Positions 8,042 to 16,084 are shown, counted from the first letter of the stretch. The stretch is 64,000 bases of DNA from Butyrivibrio proteoclasticus B316 (GCF_000145035.1 NC_014388.1:201501-265500), one strand, 5' to 3'. The notes: a model not told the origin generated them from the letters alone. Made by a program: numbers and translations.

Positions 8042-8703
8042 CACTCTTTATCCTTTCTTCTGTTTCCAAAAAAATGAAGCGGAATACGAATAATGCTTTC
8101 CACCAGAATGATTGCTACTATTGTCACTCCTGACATAAAGTTTACCAGCGTCCATTCACCACGGATAAAACATGCTATTCCCAAAATAAATATAAGACCG
8201 ATAAACTTTATAACACTTTTCGGAAAATCATAAAGATTACCATTCATGTCTGTCCAACCCATGTAACTAAATACTGTCTTTTTCTCTGTATCTGCTATAT
8301 CCCTGGCAATGTCCATAAATTTATTGCCCCTGCGCTCTGCATCCTCCAGGACATTCCAATACTTATCTACATCGAAGGATGCAATATCCACATCATCACT
8401 TTTCAGGCGTTTACTAAGCAGTACTGCTCCATTAAGTTCTTCAATCTGTTTTCCAAGTCTTACCAGATTTTCTTCAAGTACTTCATCCAAAGTTCTCGCT
8501 TCGTCTAGAACGTCCTCTATGTCAATCACCGAAAAGCCTATCTTTCGAAGGAGGATAATCTGTTTCAACCTTCCAACATCATATTCAGAATAGTCACGGT
8601 ATCCATTACTTTCTCTGACTGGCTTTATAAGATTCTCTTTTTCATAAAACCTTATCGTTGCTCTGGGAACTTCTAACAGCTGCTCCACTTCTTTAATTGT
8701 CAT
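8041..8703 (-). CDS. MerR family regulator with C-terminal membrane segments
   Basis: A 220-residue protein. Residues 1-70 are a MerR DNA-binding domain: EVEQLLEVPRATIRFYEKENLI, RESNGYRDYSEYDVGRLKQI, and LLRKIGFSVIDIEDVL. A coiled-coil dimerisation helix follows (residues 75-100). Residues 165-210 hold two hydrophobic segments (FIGLIFILGIACFI and MSGVTIVAIILVESII), so the factor should sit in the membrane. No metal-binding cysteines are seen. It overlaps the downstream membrane-anchored protein gene, which suggests a transmembrane signalling pair. Confidence 0.88.
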   Translation of the reverse strand: MTIKEVEQLLEVPRATIRFYEKENLIKPVRESNGYRDYSEYDVGRLKQIILLRKIGFSVIDIEDVLDEARTLDEVLEENLVRLGKQIEELNGAVLLSKRLKSDDVDIASFDVDKYWNVLEDAERRGNKFMDIARDIADTEKKTVFSYMGWTDMNGNLYDFPKSVIKFIGLIFILGIACFIRGEWTLVNFMSGVTIVAIILVESIIRIPLHFFGNRRKDKE

Positions 8704-8860
8704 ACATGCACCTCCATTTTCAATTCATGAAGCAACTGTAGGCTATAAACAAGGTTTACAGTCAACAACTTTTTTAAAAAACATGTGATTTCTTCTGCTG
8801 CAAATGATTACATGTGTTATTTAAGAAAACAAAGACTCTACCATTATACTGAATAGAAAA

Positions 8861-8892
8861 TTTGCACACAATCATTATCGACTGTGTGCAAA
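8861..8892. terminator. Possible terminator hairpin
   Basis: TTTGCACACA and TGTGTGCAAA make a perfect 10-bp stem around a 12-nt loop. On the minus strand it is followed by AAATTTTC, so it may end transcription of the decayed gene at 8958-9287. Confidence 0.5.
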
Positions 8893-8957
8893 TAAGCTCG
8901 TAAAAAACCAATCATGCTGATATTCGAGGGTTTTTATTCGAATATAACACGCCAACT

Positions 8958-9287
8958 TCAGCCCGACAAGCTCCGATTTATATAAATCCAGCTATCTATG
9001 TTCTCTGCCGCAGCAAATCTCTCAAATGCATTCCTTGCTTTACTGAGAAGTACGTCAAGATCAATATTATTCTCGAAGCAATAGATCACCACAAGAATAT
9101 CCTCGGCATTTTCGGTTACCATCGCCCGCGTAGAATCAGACATGGAGGAGCAAAGATTCCATCATCATCTGCCAGCACGAGCATGTTCTCCATATCCAGA
9201 AAAACCTTACCGATACCTGTATGTTGCAGGCTGTTTCTCAAAGAACAGATGTGTCTTACTGTCTATGACCTGATCTCCTGCGCTCAT
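8958..9287 (-). pseudogene. Frameshifted remnant, unrecognised family
   Basis: An ATG at 9287 overlaps the stop of the DUF1801 gene as ATGA, as in an operon. The frame stops after 26 codons (ending ATYRYR). A shifted frame continues with IGKVFLDMENMLVLADDDGIF, and another continues with VTENAEDILVVIYCFENNID to a stop at 8958. At least two frameshifts are needed to join the parts, so this is a decayed gene. No family was recognised. Confidence 0.45.
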
Positions 9288-9691
9288 TTTCTGTACTCCT
9301 CATAGCACCATCTGGCGATTCTTGCGATCAGATCCGCAGGCAACTCCTGGTCATACGGCAGCCGGATCGTCCCCTTACTCACATCGAATCCTGTCAGTTC
9401 CTTTTTAAACGCTTCGGTGGCGCCATCACCCGGATATAGCCCAATATGCTTTTTGGCTGCTGCAAAGTGAATGATATTTCTCCCCTTCCAGAAAGTAGGC
9501 ATCGACCAGGATATGCGTTCCTCAGCCTCCGGCAATGCTTCTGCCAGAATGTCGCGGACTTCCTTCAGCCTGGGCTGTACCTGTGCATCCTGTACAGCAA
9601 TGTACTCCTCGATATTCTGCGGTTTCATACAGTAATGACCCTGATTCTGTTTACTGAACTCCCTACCGCATTTCGGGCATTTCCACTTCAT
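9284..9691 (-). CDS. DUF1801 / YdhG-like protein with zinc ribbon
   Basis: A 135-residue protein. An N-terminal zinc ribbon (MKWKCPKCGREF, with a later HYC) precedes a DUF1801 domain at residues 28-132: AEALPEAEERISWSMPTFWKG and HIGLYPGDGATEAFKKEL. The DUF1801 fold is related to frataxin-like YdhG 'iron chaperones', though a biochemical role is not settled. It overlaps the DUF2200 gene upstream and a decayed gene downstream by 4 bp each, forming one operon. Confidence 0.88.
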   Translation of the reverse strand: MKWKCPKCGREFSKQNQGHYCMKPQNIEEYIAVQDAQVQPRLKEVRDILAEALPEAEERISWSMPTFWKGRNIIHFAAAKKHIGLYPGDGATEAFKKELTGFDVSKGTIRLPYDQELPADLIARIARWCYEEYRK

Positions 9692-10035
9692 CTTAAAATA
9701 CTCTCCATTGGTTTTCCCTTCGCAAGTTCATCCACCAGCTTGTCAAGCTGCCGGATTTTCTTCATCAAAGGATCTTCAATCGTCTCTATCTGAATACCAC
9801 ATATCTTTCCGGTAATAAGAGCCGCACGCTGATTATAGGCAGGTGTGTCAGAGAAAAACTCACCATATGTAATATCTGAATTCATTGCAGCATCGATTTG
9901 CTCCGTCGAGTATCCGGTGAGCCAGGCAGTCACCTCCTTGACTTCCTCTATCGTCCTTCCTTTACGTTCTGCCTTCTGGATCAATGCAGAGTAGATATCT
10001 TGAAAACGCATATCAAATACCGAACGTCGTGCCAT
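9688..10035 (-). CDS. DUF2200 family protein
   Basis: A 115-residue protein that matches DUF2200 along its length: FDMRFQDIYSALIQKAERKGR, VTAWLTGY and ICGIQIETIEDPLMKKIRQL. These proteins are small, cytoplasmic and of unknown role, and often sit in mobile or accessory regions beside DUF1801 genes, as here. Its stop overlaps the DUF1801 start as ATGA, so the pair is co-translated. GAGGTGATGAT precedes the ATG. Confidence 0.88.
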   Translation of the reverse strand: MARRSVFDMRFQDIYSALIQKAERKGRTIEEVKEVTAWLTGYSTEQIDAAMNSDITYGEFFSDTPAYNQRAALITGKICGIQIETIEDPLMKKIRQLDKLVDELAKGKPMESILR

Positions 10036-10133
10036 ATCATCACCTCATAAAACACCGATTTGTCGTTCTGCATTGTTTTCCGGGAGAACTTGCTAACACT
10101 TCAGCCAGACCAATCTCATTTGTCACAAGTAGT

Positions 10134-10511
10134 TTACTCATGTATTTCCAAAGGAAGCCCGTCCGGGTCACGGAAAAACGTCATTTTTTCACCCGTGAAA
10201 GCATCCCGTCGTATCGGTTCACAAGGGATACCCATAGACTCCAATTCTGCGACGGTCTCATCTACACTATCTACACGGAAAGCAAGATGACGCAATCCGT
10301 AAGCTTCGGGAGAAGGACGGAGTGGATGATCCTTCATAATAAAAAGTTCAATTTCGCTGTCATCGAGCTTAAGGTCAATCTTCCAATCATCCCGTTCCGG
10401 TCTATAGTTCTCTCGCAGAATTCGAAAGCCAAGCTTATTATGGTAAAAGTTCAGAGCAGTGTCTTTGTCGGAACAAATCACCGCAATATGATGAATGCGA
10501 TTTAATTTCAT
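10134..10511 (-). CDS. VOC family protein (glyoxalase/bleomycin-resistance fold, YaeR-like)
   Basis: A 125-residue single VOC module pair typical of the YaeR/SMU1112c group. IHHIAVICSDKDTALNFYHN begins the first half with a metal-binding His. RHLAFRVDSVDETVAELESM and FFRDPDGLPLEIHE give the second His and the terminal Glu. All metal-ligand positions look intact, so it may be a lactoylglutathione lyase-like or related metalloenzyme, but the substrate is unknown. It stands alone, with AGGAGG-like sequence (GGAGGCGCC) before its ATG. Confidence 0.9.
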   Translation of the reverse strand: MKLNRIHHIAVICSDKDTALNFYHNKLGFRILRENYRPERDDWKIDLKLDDSEIELFIMKDHPLRPSPEAYGLRHLAFRVDSVDETVAELESMGIPCEPIRRDAFTGEKMTFFRDPDGLPLEIHE

Positions 10512-10572
10512 GAGGCGCCTCCTGTTTTAACCAGAAAAACCGATTTGCTTATTTCATTATTCTGAAAGTTAT

Positions 10573-11244
10573 TTAGTTTCCGTTCAATCCGTGAACAGTA
10601 AAGATTGTATTCTTCTCAAACATCCCTACAGCAAATGCCAATTTGAAATAAAAAGGCATATTCTCATAGGCTTCAAAACTTGTGCGCTGTAAAAATTCAT
10701 CTACAGACAACTCTTCAACATAACCATAAGGATTTGCTACAGTTATCTTGTCATTAGGAATATCCATCCCAACAAGCAGGGAATAATGAAGAGTCCACAC
10801 ATCACCATACTTAGCTGCCCACTCAAATGGCACAGGTACTCCTCTTGCCAGATTTTCATAAGCTGCATCTATCAGTTCCGTGTTTGACATGTATTTATGG
10901 ATAGACGTAGTGTACTCCGGAAAGCGCTTGTTCATTTCTTCGCAGAACTTATCTCCTGTTGAGGTTATGACCTTGCCATATTCATTGTACAGATCCTCTT
11001 CTGTCAGATGTCCCCCATTCCATGCAGAAAACATCTCAATACAAGCATAACCACAGGAAACATCCTGGGTTATTACCTCTACTCCATCAACATATACAGG
11101 AGCACCATATTTATCATCTTTATATATAGATGAATAATCAGTAAGGATTCTTCCTGTCTGTATCCGTAGCTTTATCAAAAGTCCCACCAACACAATAATA
11201 ATCAGCGTTATAAAAATGAGAACACTGCGAATTGTCTTTTTCAA
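10573..11244 (-). CDS. C39-like cysteine peptidase family protein, membrane anchored
   Basis: A 223-residue protein with an N-terminal membrane anchor (residues 6-26) and a peptidase C39-like domain. SCGYACIEMFSAW holds the candidate catalytic Cys near residue 65, WTLHYSLLVGM the His near residue 157, and ANPYG the usual Asn/Asp region. It starts at TTG: GGAGG lies 6 bases upstream and no ATG fits. The domain faces outward. It may cleave peptides at the surface or be an inactive relative. Its ribosome binding site lies within a remnant of an acetyltransferase gene. Confidence 0.72.
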   Translation of the reverse strand: MKKTIRSVLIFITLIIIVLVGLLIKLRIQTGRILTDYSSIYKDDKYGAPVYVDGVEVITQDVSCGYACIEMFSAWNGGHLTEEDLYNEYGKVITSTGDKFCEEMNKRFPEYTTSIHKYMSNTELIDAAYENLARGVPVPFEWAAKYGDVWTLHYSLLVGMDIPNDKITVANPYGYVEELSVDEFLQRTSFEAYENMPFYFKLAFAVGMFEKNTIFTVHGLNGN

Positions 11245-11339
11245 ATAATACCTCCTCTATCGTGTATAAACTGGATGCGGTTCACTTCATCTTCAGCCAT
11301 GTCTGAATTGAATGTGACCATACCGGAATGTGGGTTATT
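11241..11339 (-). pseudogene. Acetyltransferase (GNAT) remnant with internal deletion
   Basis: Translated on the minus strand, this stretch reads NNPHSGMV directly joined to SDMAEDEVNRI. Both pieces match the intact GNAT at 15093-15683 (NNPHSGMV and SDMAEDDVDRM), where they are about 30 codons apart. The stretch is therefore a decayed copy of a paralogue that lost that part. It now serves as the leader of the C39-like gene. Confidence 0.7.
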
Positions 11340-11343
11340 AAAA

Positions 11344-12342
11344 TTATATTTTAGACATTTCACCAGCCATATTGATAGAATAGAAGTCACGTATTTCCTT
11401 AATGTCTTCCGTCATTCCCAAAATCCACATGAGTTTTGTAAGAGCTGCTTCACCTGTCATATCGCGCGCTTCAAGTGCTCCTATAGCCATAGCTCTTTTA
11501 CCGGTCTCATATACATCCATCTTGGTTCCTTCATATCTGCACTGGGTACCCACGACAACTGTCATTCCATTCTGAATAACTTTATCTAATGCTCCAATAA
11601 AATCGTGCTTGAGAAATGGCATACCACCGATGCCGTAAGCCTCGATATACAGGCCTTTATACCCCTGTTCAGCAATAGATTCGATAAAGCTTCTATGAAT
11701 TCCCGGAAACATCTTTATCATGCAAACTTTATCAGAATATGTATTTGCTAATTTGAATATCCCGGTCCTCTCCGGAACAGCTGCAGTTTCAATCTTCATA
11801 CCCAAAGAGCTGATTGTAGCTATATTAGGATAATTAATACTCTCAAAGGCATCAAAACTAAGAGATCTGACTTTTGATGCTCTGCAGCCCAGAATAACCT
11901 TTCTGTTAAAAGCCACAAAAATTCCGGGGATCTGACTTGCAGCCATGTGTATAGCACATCTGCAGTTCTCCATAGCATCTGCCACCGGATTAGTAATTGA
12001 CAGCTGCGATCCCGTGATCACTACCGGAATATTAATATTTCTCAACATAAAAGAGAGCATTGATGATGTATACGCAAGTGTATCAGTTCCGTGAATGACG
12101 ACAATTCCGTCATAGTCATTGCGGCAATCGCTGATCTTCTGCGCCAGAGCACACCAGTCCTCCGGAAAAATATTGGCACTGTCTACAGAACAAAAATCTT
12201 CAATCTCAATATCAGTATCACCGGAAACCATCTTGAGTTCCTTTTGCATGTCATGAATAGACAGGCCCGGAATAAGCCCATTCTTTTTCATTACAGCGGA
12301 CAAAGTTCCGCCGGTATTTATTATCAAAATTTTTCTGCTCAT
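11344..12342 (-). CDS. ansA: Type I L-asparaginase
   Basis: A 332-residue asparaginase hydrolysing L-asparagine to aspartate and ammonia. The first active-site Thr is in IINTGGTLSA near residue 12, and the second motif is VVIHGTDTLAYTSS near residue 85. IPVVITGSQLSI and GTKMDVYETGKRAM follow the usual order. Length, and the absence of a signal peptide, fit cytoplasmic type I enzymes. It stands alone with ACGAAAT before the ATG, a weak ribosome binding site. A role in nitrogen supply is likely. Confidence 0.93.
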   Translation of the reverse strand: MSRKILIINTGGTLSAVMKKNGLIPGLSIHDMQKELKMVSGDTDIEIEDFCSVDSANIFPEDWCALAQKISDCRNDYDGIVVIHGTDTLAYTSSMLSFMLRNINIPVVITGSQLSITNPVADAMENCRCAIHMAASQIPGIFVAFNRKVILGCRASKVRSLSFDAFESINYPNIATISSLGMKIETAAVPERTGIFKLANTYSDKVCMIKMFPGIHRSFIESIAEQGYKGLYIEAYGIGGMPFLKHDFIGALDKVIQNGMTVVVGTQCRYEGTKMDVYETGKRAMAIGALEARDMTGEAALTKLMWILGMTEDIKEIRDFYSINMAGEMSKI

Positions 12343-12463
12343 ATTTCGTCCTTTTTAGCTTTTAGGAATAATCAGCCATGCCAAGCGCAACATAATCTGT
12401 GTGATCGTTGAGTAGGAAGCTGCTTCTCCTGTATCATCACAAGTTTAGTATATTCCATTCCAT

Positions 12464-12494
12464 AAAAAAAGGCCATCGCGCTATGCGATAGCCT
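12464..12494 (-). terminator. Terminator of the PL9 gene
   Basis: On the minus strand AGGCTATCGC pairs with GCGATGGCCT across a short loop and is followed by seven T residues (12464-12470). It lies 32 bp after the PL9 stop codon. Confidence 0.85.
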
Positions 12495-12525
12495 CGTGTT
12501 CGAACCCAAGGAGTAATGTGTTTAA

Positions 12526-14058
12526 TTAAAACCCAATACAGTTGCCCTTTAATGTGGCACCCTTAATGTTATTTTTTCCGTTTTTAGATGTGCAATCCTG
12601 AATGACTGCAGTTCCAAATGTAACTTTTTTACCAAGAGCAGAAGGAGTTCCTTCCTTTGGCCAGTTATAATTATACTTCTTGTTACTGTCTGCAGTACAT
12701 TTTTTCATAGTTACTACACCGCTCTGGTTATTTCTGTCAAAACCACTTGCATAGTTTCCTACAGCTGAACATCCTTCTAAAACATGGTTCAATGGATCAA
12801 GGTGCGCTGCAACTCCTGGCGTTTTATTATCAACTCCACCAAGTTTAAAGCCGTTACCATCTCCATAGATCCCGTCACAATATCCGTTGTAGTTCGCCTT
12901 ACAATTCTTAAATGTTACAGCGCCGTGTGCAGCATAGAGATCCCATCCGTCATCACTGTTGTACTCAGCAACACAACCTTCAAAATAGTTTCCTGTCCCT
13001 GAGTGAAGCTTACAAGCAAAGCCATCTGCATTTTCACCTTTTGGATCCGCATTGTGGTGTGAAGTACAGTTGTAGAATTTATTGTTTGAACCTCCGTTAC
13101 TGATCTGGAAACCAGCGTCCTTGTTGTAACAGCAAATTACATTTGTAAAGGTATTGTTATTGCCATCTATAAAGATACCGTTATCAGCTGCATTTTTTAC
13201 CGTAAAGTTCGAAAGCTTACTACCGCTTCCGGAAATGGTAATTCCCCTGCCTGAACTTCCACTTGTAGAGGAAAAGTCGATAGTAGCATTGTTCTTACCT
13301 GTGATATGAACACCTGATGGAAGCTTTATCGAACCACTCTTAACTGTACCATCAATTACAATTGTGGTTCCACTCTTTGCTTTGCTGATAGCTGATGAAA
13401 GTGAAGTTCCACCATTTTTAACTGTAATAGTACTTCCACTAGTGTTTCCGGAACTTGAGCTGTTACCTGATCCGGAGCCGCTTCCTGAGCTGTTACCTGA
13501 TCCGTTTGAACATGCTTCAAACTTGAACTGCTGGCATGCAAGTCCGTTATACTCCCATGTCGAGATATTCCCGCCAGCTGCTGTTGACCAGTTATACACG
13601 TCAACAGCCTGTTTATTAGAACTGCACTTTGTCTGAAGAGCAACTACTCCACTGGAAATACTAACTACCCTAAAGGTTTGTGAATCCTTGCCATTTGCAG
13701 GCCAGATCTGAATATTTGTACCGTTAGCTGAGCTTCCCCCATTGACATCAAGCATACGGCCACCAGCCATGCCACTTTTAAGCGTAATGTAATTGCTTCC
13801 AAGATTAGTAACATACCACTTCTGGCAAGCATTGCCATTACCTGTGTACTGCTGAACATTTGCCCCATTTGCGTCAGATGCATTAGCTACTTCAACATAC
13901 ATCTGACTGTTGATATTCTTAATGTAATACCATCCATCAGAAATGATATTCGATGCTGCTTCTACCTTAGGCACCGTAGTTGCTACAGTAGAAGAAGCTA
14001 CTATCACCGAAGCTGTCGTGATAGCAATTACAACCTTTTTGATCAGTTTTTTGATCAT
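12526..14058 (-). CDS. Secreted PL9 pectate lyase with N-terminal ricin-type lectin domain
   Basis: A 510-residue exported enzyme. The ATG at 14058 is chosen because it begins a clear signal peptide (MIKKLIKKVVIAITTASVI, cleavage near VEA|AS). Residues 38-165 form a ricin-type beta-trefoil with QxW-like repeats (ACQKWYV, DSQTFRV, ACQQFKF). A Gly/Ser linker spans about residues 180-210. Then a right-handed beta-helix of family PL9: ENADGFACKLH, NSDDGWDLYA (calcium-binding aspartates in this family) and GNGFKLGG, whose Lys fits the catalytic base. It should cleave de-esterified pectin by beta-elimination. It is monocistronic, with its own terminator. Confidence 0.9.
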   Translation of the reverse strand: MIKKLIKKVVIAITTASVIVASSTVATTVPKVEAASNIISDGWYYIKNINSQMYVEVANASDANGANVQQYTGNGNACQKWYVTNLGSNYITLKSGMAGGRMLDVNGGSSANGTNIQIWPANGKDSQTFRVVSISSGVVALQTKCSSNKQAVDVYNWSTAAGGNISTWEYNGLACQQFKFEACSNGSGNSSGSGSGSGNSSSSGNTSGSTITVKNGGTSLSSAISKAKSGTTIVIDGTVKSGSIKLPSGVHITGKNNATIDFSSTSGSSGRGITISGSGSKLSNFTVKNAADNGIFIDGNNNTFTNVICCYNKDAGFQISNGGSNNKFYNCTSHHNADPKGENADGFACKLHSGTGNYFEGCVAEYNSDDGWDLYAAHGAVTFKNCKANYNGYCDGIYGDGNGFKLGGVDNKTPGVAAHLDPLNHVLEGCSAVGNYASGFDRNNQSGVVTMKKCTADSNKKYNYNWPKEGTPSALGKKVTFGTAVIQDCTSKNGKNNIKGATLKGNCIGF

Positions 14059-14264
14059 ACCTTCTGTCCTCCCATTTTTACCTTTTTGCCTCCCCAAGCT
14101 AAAACACGAGAACATCATAACACGCATGAATACTGGATGTAAACGCTTACACAAACGAAATAATCAATAAAAATAATTGTCTGAATTTGGTGATAATTAC
14201 AATAAGTTATGGCGCATTTTATCCTGTATATTTCCCTATATCTGATAAATCAGTACTCATATTC

Positions 14265-14417
14265 CTATTTTCCCTCTTTCTGCTTTAACAATACATCATG
14301 GATAGCTCTTGCTATCACCTCATCCGGCGCCCTCTTTAGAGCATCAGCCGCAGAACTGTTTTTAACCTTTATTTCCTGTTTCTTGCCTGTAGAAGGTTGT
14401 TGCTTTTCATTTTTCAT
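14265..14417 (-). CDS. Small basic protein, unrecognised (50 residues)
   Basis: ATG at 14417, stop TAG at 14265. The product is hydrophilic and Lys-rich at both ends, with a central amphipathic helix (ADALKRAPDEVIARAIHDVL). A GGGGAAG-like sequence stands 9-15 bases upstream. It lies between the PL9 gene and the 53-nt hairpin array. It resembles no family known to me. The helix and codon pattern look protein-like, but a chance ORF cannot be excluded. Confidence 0.45.
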   Translation of the reverse strand: MKNEKQQPSTGKKQEIKVKNSSAADALKRAPDEVIARAIHDVLLKQKEGK

Positions 14418-14459
14418 TTCTTAGCTTCCCCATATTTCAGACTCCGCAGCTGCTTCCGT

Positions 14460-14760
14460 TCTGCTACTTTTTCGGAACTTGTTATAGTGGCAGTCGGTTT
14501 ATGCACGGTTGTACTGCCTATATTGTAGTTTATTTTATAGTGGCAGTGCTTTTTAAGCCTGTCTTTCTGCCTCTATCAAATATTTATAAATATAGGCAGA
14601 CTATTTCTCCTTAGATATTCTGCCTGTATCGCGAATATCTCAAAAGAGGCAGATTTTCAGCTCTAATTATGTCTGCCTGTATCAGCATTACTCGTGATAT
14701 AGGCAGAACTACGAGCATAAATTGAACTGCCACTAAATGAAATATTCTGATAGAGGCAGT
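14460..14760 (+). repeat. Array of six evenly spaced 35-nt hairpins (53-nt period)
   Basis: Six inverted-repeat units start at 14460, 14513, 14566, 14619, 14672 and 14726. Each is 35 nt long (the fifth is 36), and all five gaps are exactly 18 nt. Each unit opens with (T/A)CTGCC, or CTGCT in the first, and closes with GGCAG(A/T). In units 2-6 the outermost bases always pair (A-T or T-A). Unit 5 has a 13-bp stem with one mismatch. The imperfect pairs in units 1 and 5 are G-U on the plus strand but A-C on the minus strand, which favours a plus-strand RNA. Loops and gaps share no sequence. Confidence 0.85.
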
Positions 14761-14785
14761 TTTACATCAACTGTCACGATATGAT

Positions 14786-15093
14786 CTACACCGATGTGTT
14801 CTTTCTGACATAGATTAAATGAAAATTCAAAATATCATACAAACCTTTATCCAAAAACTCCTTATCACGTAAGCCATATTCATGTCCTGATTCAAGCCAT
14901 TCTCTCCATGGATATATAACACTCAGCTTCTTTTATTTCGATACTGCAATCGGCCTTTACGCTCATTCTTCAACAGTTTTTCCCACCATGCAGCGGTCTT
15001 GATAAGTTCGGAATCTTCTCCTTCTGCCCATGACTCAAAAATTACTTTCAGTTCGCCTTGCGGTTGTTCCATTAATCCGGGAACTGCAACCAT
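14786..15093 (-). pseudogene. SAM-dependent methyltransferase remnant, frameshifted C-terminal part
   Basis: An ATG at 15093 overlaps the GNAT stop as ATGA. The first frame (56 codons, to 14923) reads WAEGEDSELIKTAAWWEKLL, as in a group of class I methyltransferases. It shifts frame near 14920, after which PWREWLESGHEYGLRDKEFL and FHLIYVRKN match the C-terminus of the same group, ending at TAG 14786. The SAM-binding N-terminal half is missing. It is a decayed gene at the end of the GNAT operon. Confidence 0.65.
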
Positions 15094-15683
15094 CACAGTG
15101 CCGCCTTTTTTAACATACGGTCCACATCATCTTCAGCCATATCTGATCTTAGAATTGCATACCAACTGGAATCATTAAGTCCCTGGTTGTTAATATCTGA
15201 GCTCCGGAGTGTACCTTCGTACTTCATTCCGCATTTCTTCATGACCATACCGGAATGTGGATTATTAACATCATGCCTTGATTCGATGCGATTTGCTTCC
15301 ACCTTGTCAAAAAAGAATTCTATAACTGCTTTTAATGCTTCAGATGTAATCCCCTGATTCCACCAGAGCTTTCCGATACAGTATCCTATATGGATCATGT
15401 TTATTCTTTCTTCCATACCAACTGCTGAGATACTGCCTATTGGTTCATCTATTTCTTTTAGAACAATGGCCCACTGATAGTACTTTTCATCCTTATATGA
15501 ATCCACCCACTGTTTCAAAATCTCTTTTGTAACATCCACCGTTCCATGAGGCGGCCAAGTCAGATACTTAGTAACTTCTTCATCATTTGCCCAGTTCTTA
15601 AACATGGAATCGGCGTCTTCTCTCTTGAATTGCCTCAATATAAGTCTTTCTGTTTCGATTGTCTGTGTCCCGCAATGCTTCAT
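15093..15683 (-). CDS. GNAT family N-acetyltransferase (RimJ/RimL type)
   Basis: A 196-residue protein with the RimJ/RimL layout: TERLILRQFKREDADSMFKN at residues 10-29, EPIGSISAVGM, GYCIGKLWWNQGITSEALKA (the acetyl-CoA loop, degenerate), and VEANRIESRHDVNNPHSGMV followed by MKKCGMKYEG. Members acetylate protein N-termini, antibiotics or small amines; the substrate is unknown. Its stop overlaps a methyltransferase remnant, and a decayed paralogue lies at 11241-11339. The 147 bp directly upstream hold nothing clear before the second hairpin array. Confidence 0.9.
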   Translation of the reverse strand: MKHCGTQTIETERLILRQFKREDADSMFKNWANDEEVTKYLTWPPHGTVDVTKEILKQWVDSYKDEKYYQWAIVLKEIDEPIGSISAVGMEERINMIHIGYCIGKLWWNQGITSEALKAVIEFFFDKVEANRIESRHDVNNPHSGMVMKKCGMKYEGTLRSSDINNQGLNDSSWYAILRSDMAEDDVDRMLKKAAL

Positions 15684-15830
15684 TATATCCTTCTTCTCCT
15701 TCCACCTCCGACATTTTTTCCGACAACTTATGGATTATCATACATTTTTTCAGACAAAAATAAAATAGCCCATACATCAAGATTGCCAAACCAAAACGAG
15801 CTCTCAGCATATCCTGTATAATCTCCACAA

Positions 15831-16019
15831 TATGCCCTTTTATAAGAAAAACTATATCTATAGGGCATACATTTTGATGCCAGTGAAGGTTTTCCATACG
15901 CAATGTATGCCCTCAATAGATGAAAAGAGCTGCAATAGGGCATACGCAGAATCAAATCAATGGTCAATAATATGAAAAAATATGCCCTAATAAAACAAAA
16001 TCATCTTATTAGGGCATAT
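15831..16019 (+). repeat. Array of three hairpins with 75-nt period
   Basis: Three inverted-repeat units, each opening with TATGCCC and closing with GGGCATA, lie at 15831-15869, 15906-15944 and 15981-16018. The gaps are both 36 nt. The third has a perfect 14-bp stem (from 15980 to 16019). The outer pair is G-C in the second and A-T in the third. Loops differ. The array fills the space between a methyltransferase gene and the acetyltransferase gene. Both are minus strand. Confidence 0.85.
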
Positions 16020-16084
16020 TTTACATATATATTGACAATAACCTTACAGGAACAGAGCTTAATTCTACACGTATAAATAAGTTT

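Noticed and set aside
14460-14760. CRISPR array
   Set aside because: The repeated parts are short inverted ends, not identical direct repeats, and no cas gene is near.
14460-14760. Type III toxin-antitoxin RNA repeats or TIGR guide-RNA array
   Set aside because: ToxI repeats are nearly identical along their length and precede a toxin gene; TIGR arrays go with Tas proteins. Neither a toxin nor a Tas-like protein is present.
15598-15903. 101-residue ORF on the minus strand
   Set aside because: It overlaps the acetyltransferase gene in another frame, runs into the hairpin array and has no ribosome binding site.
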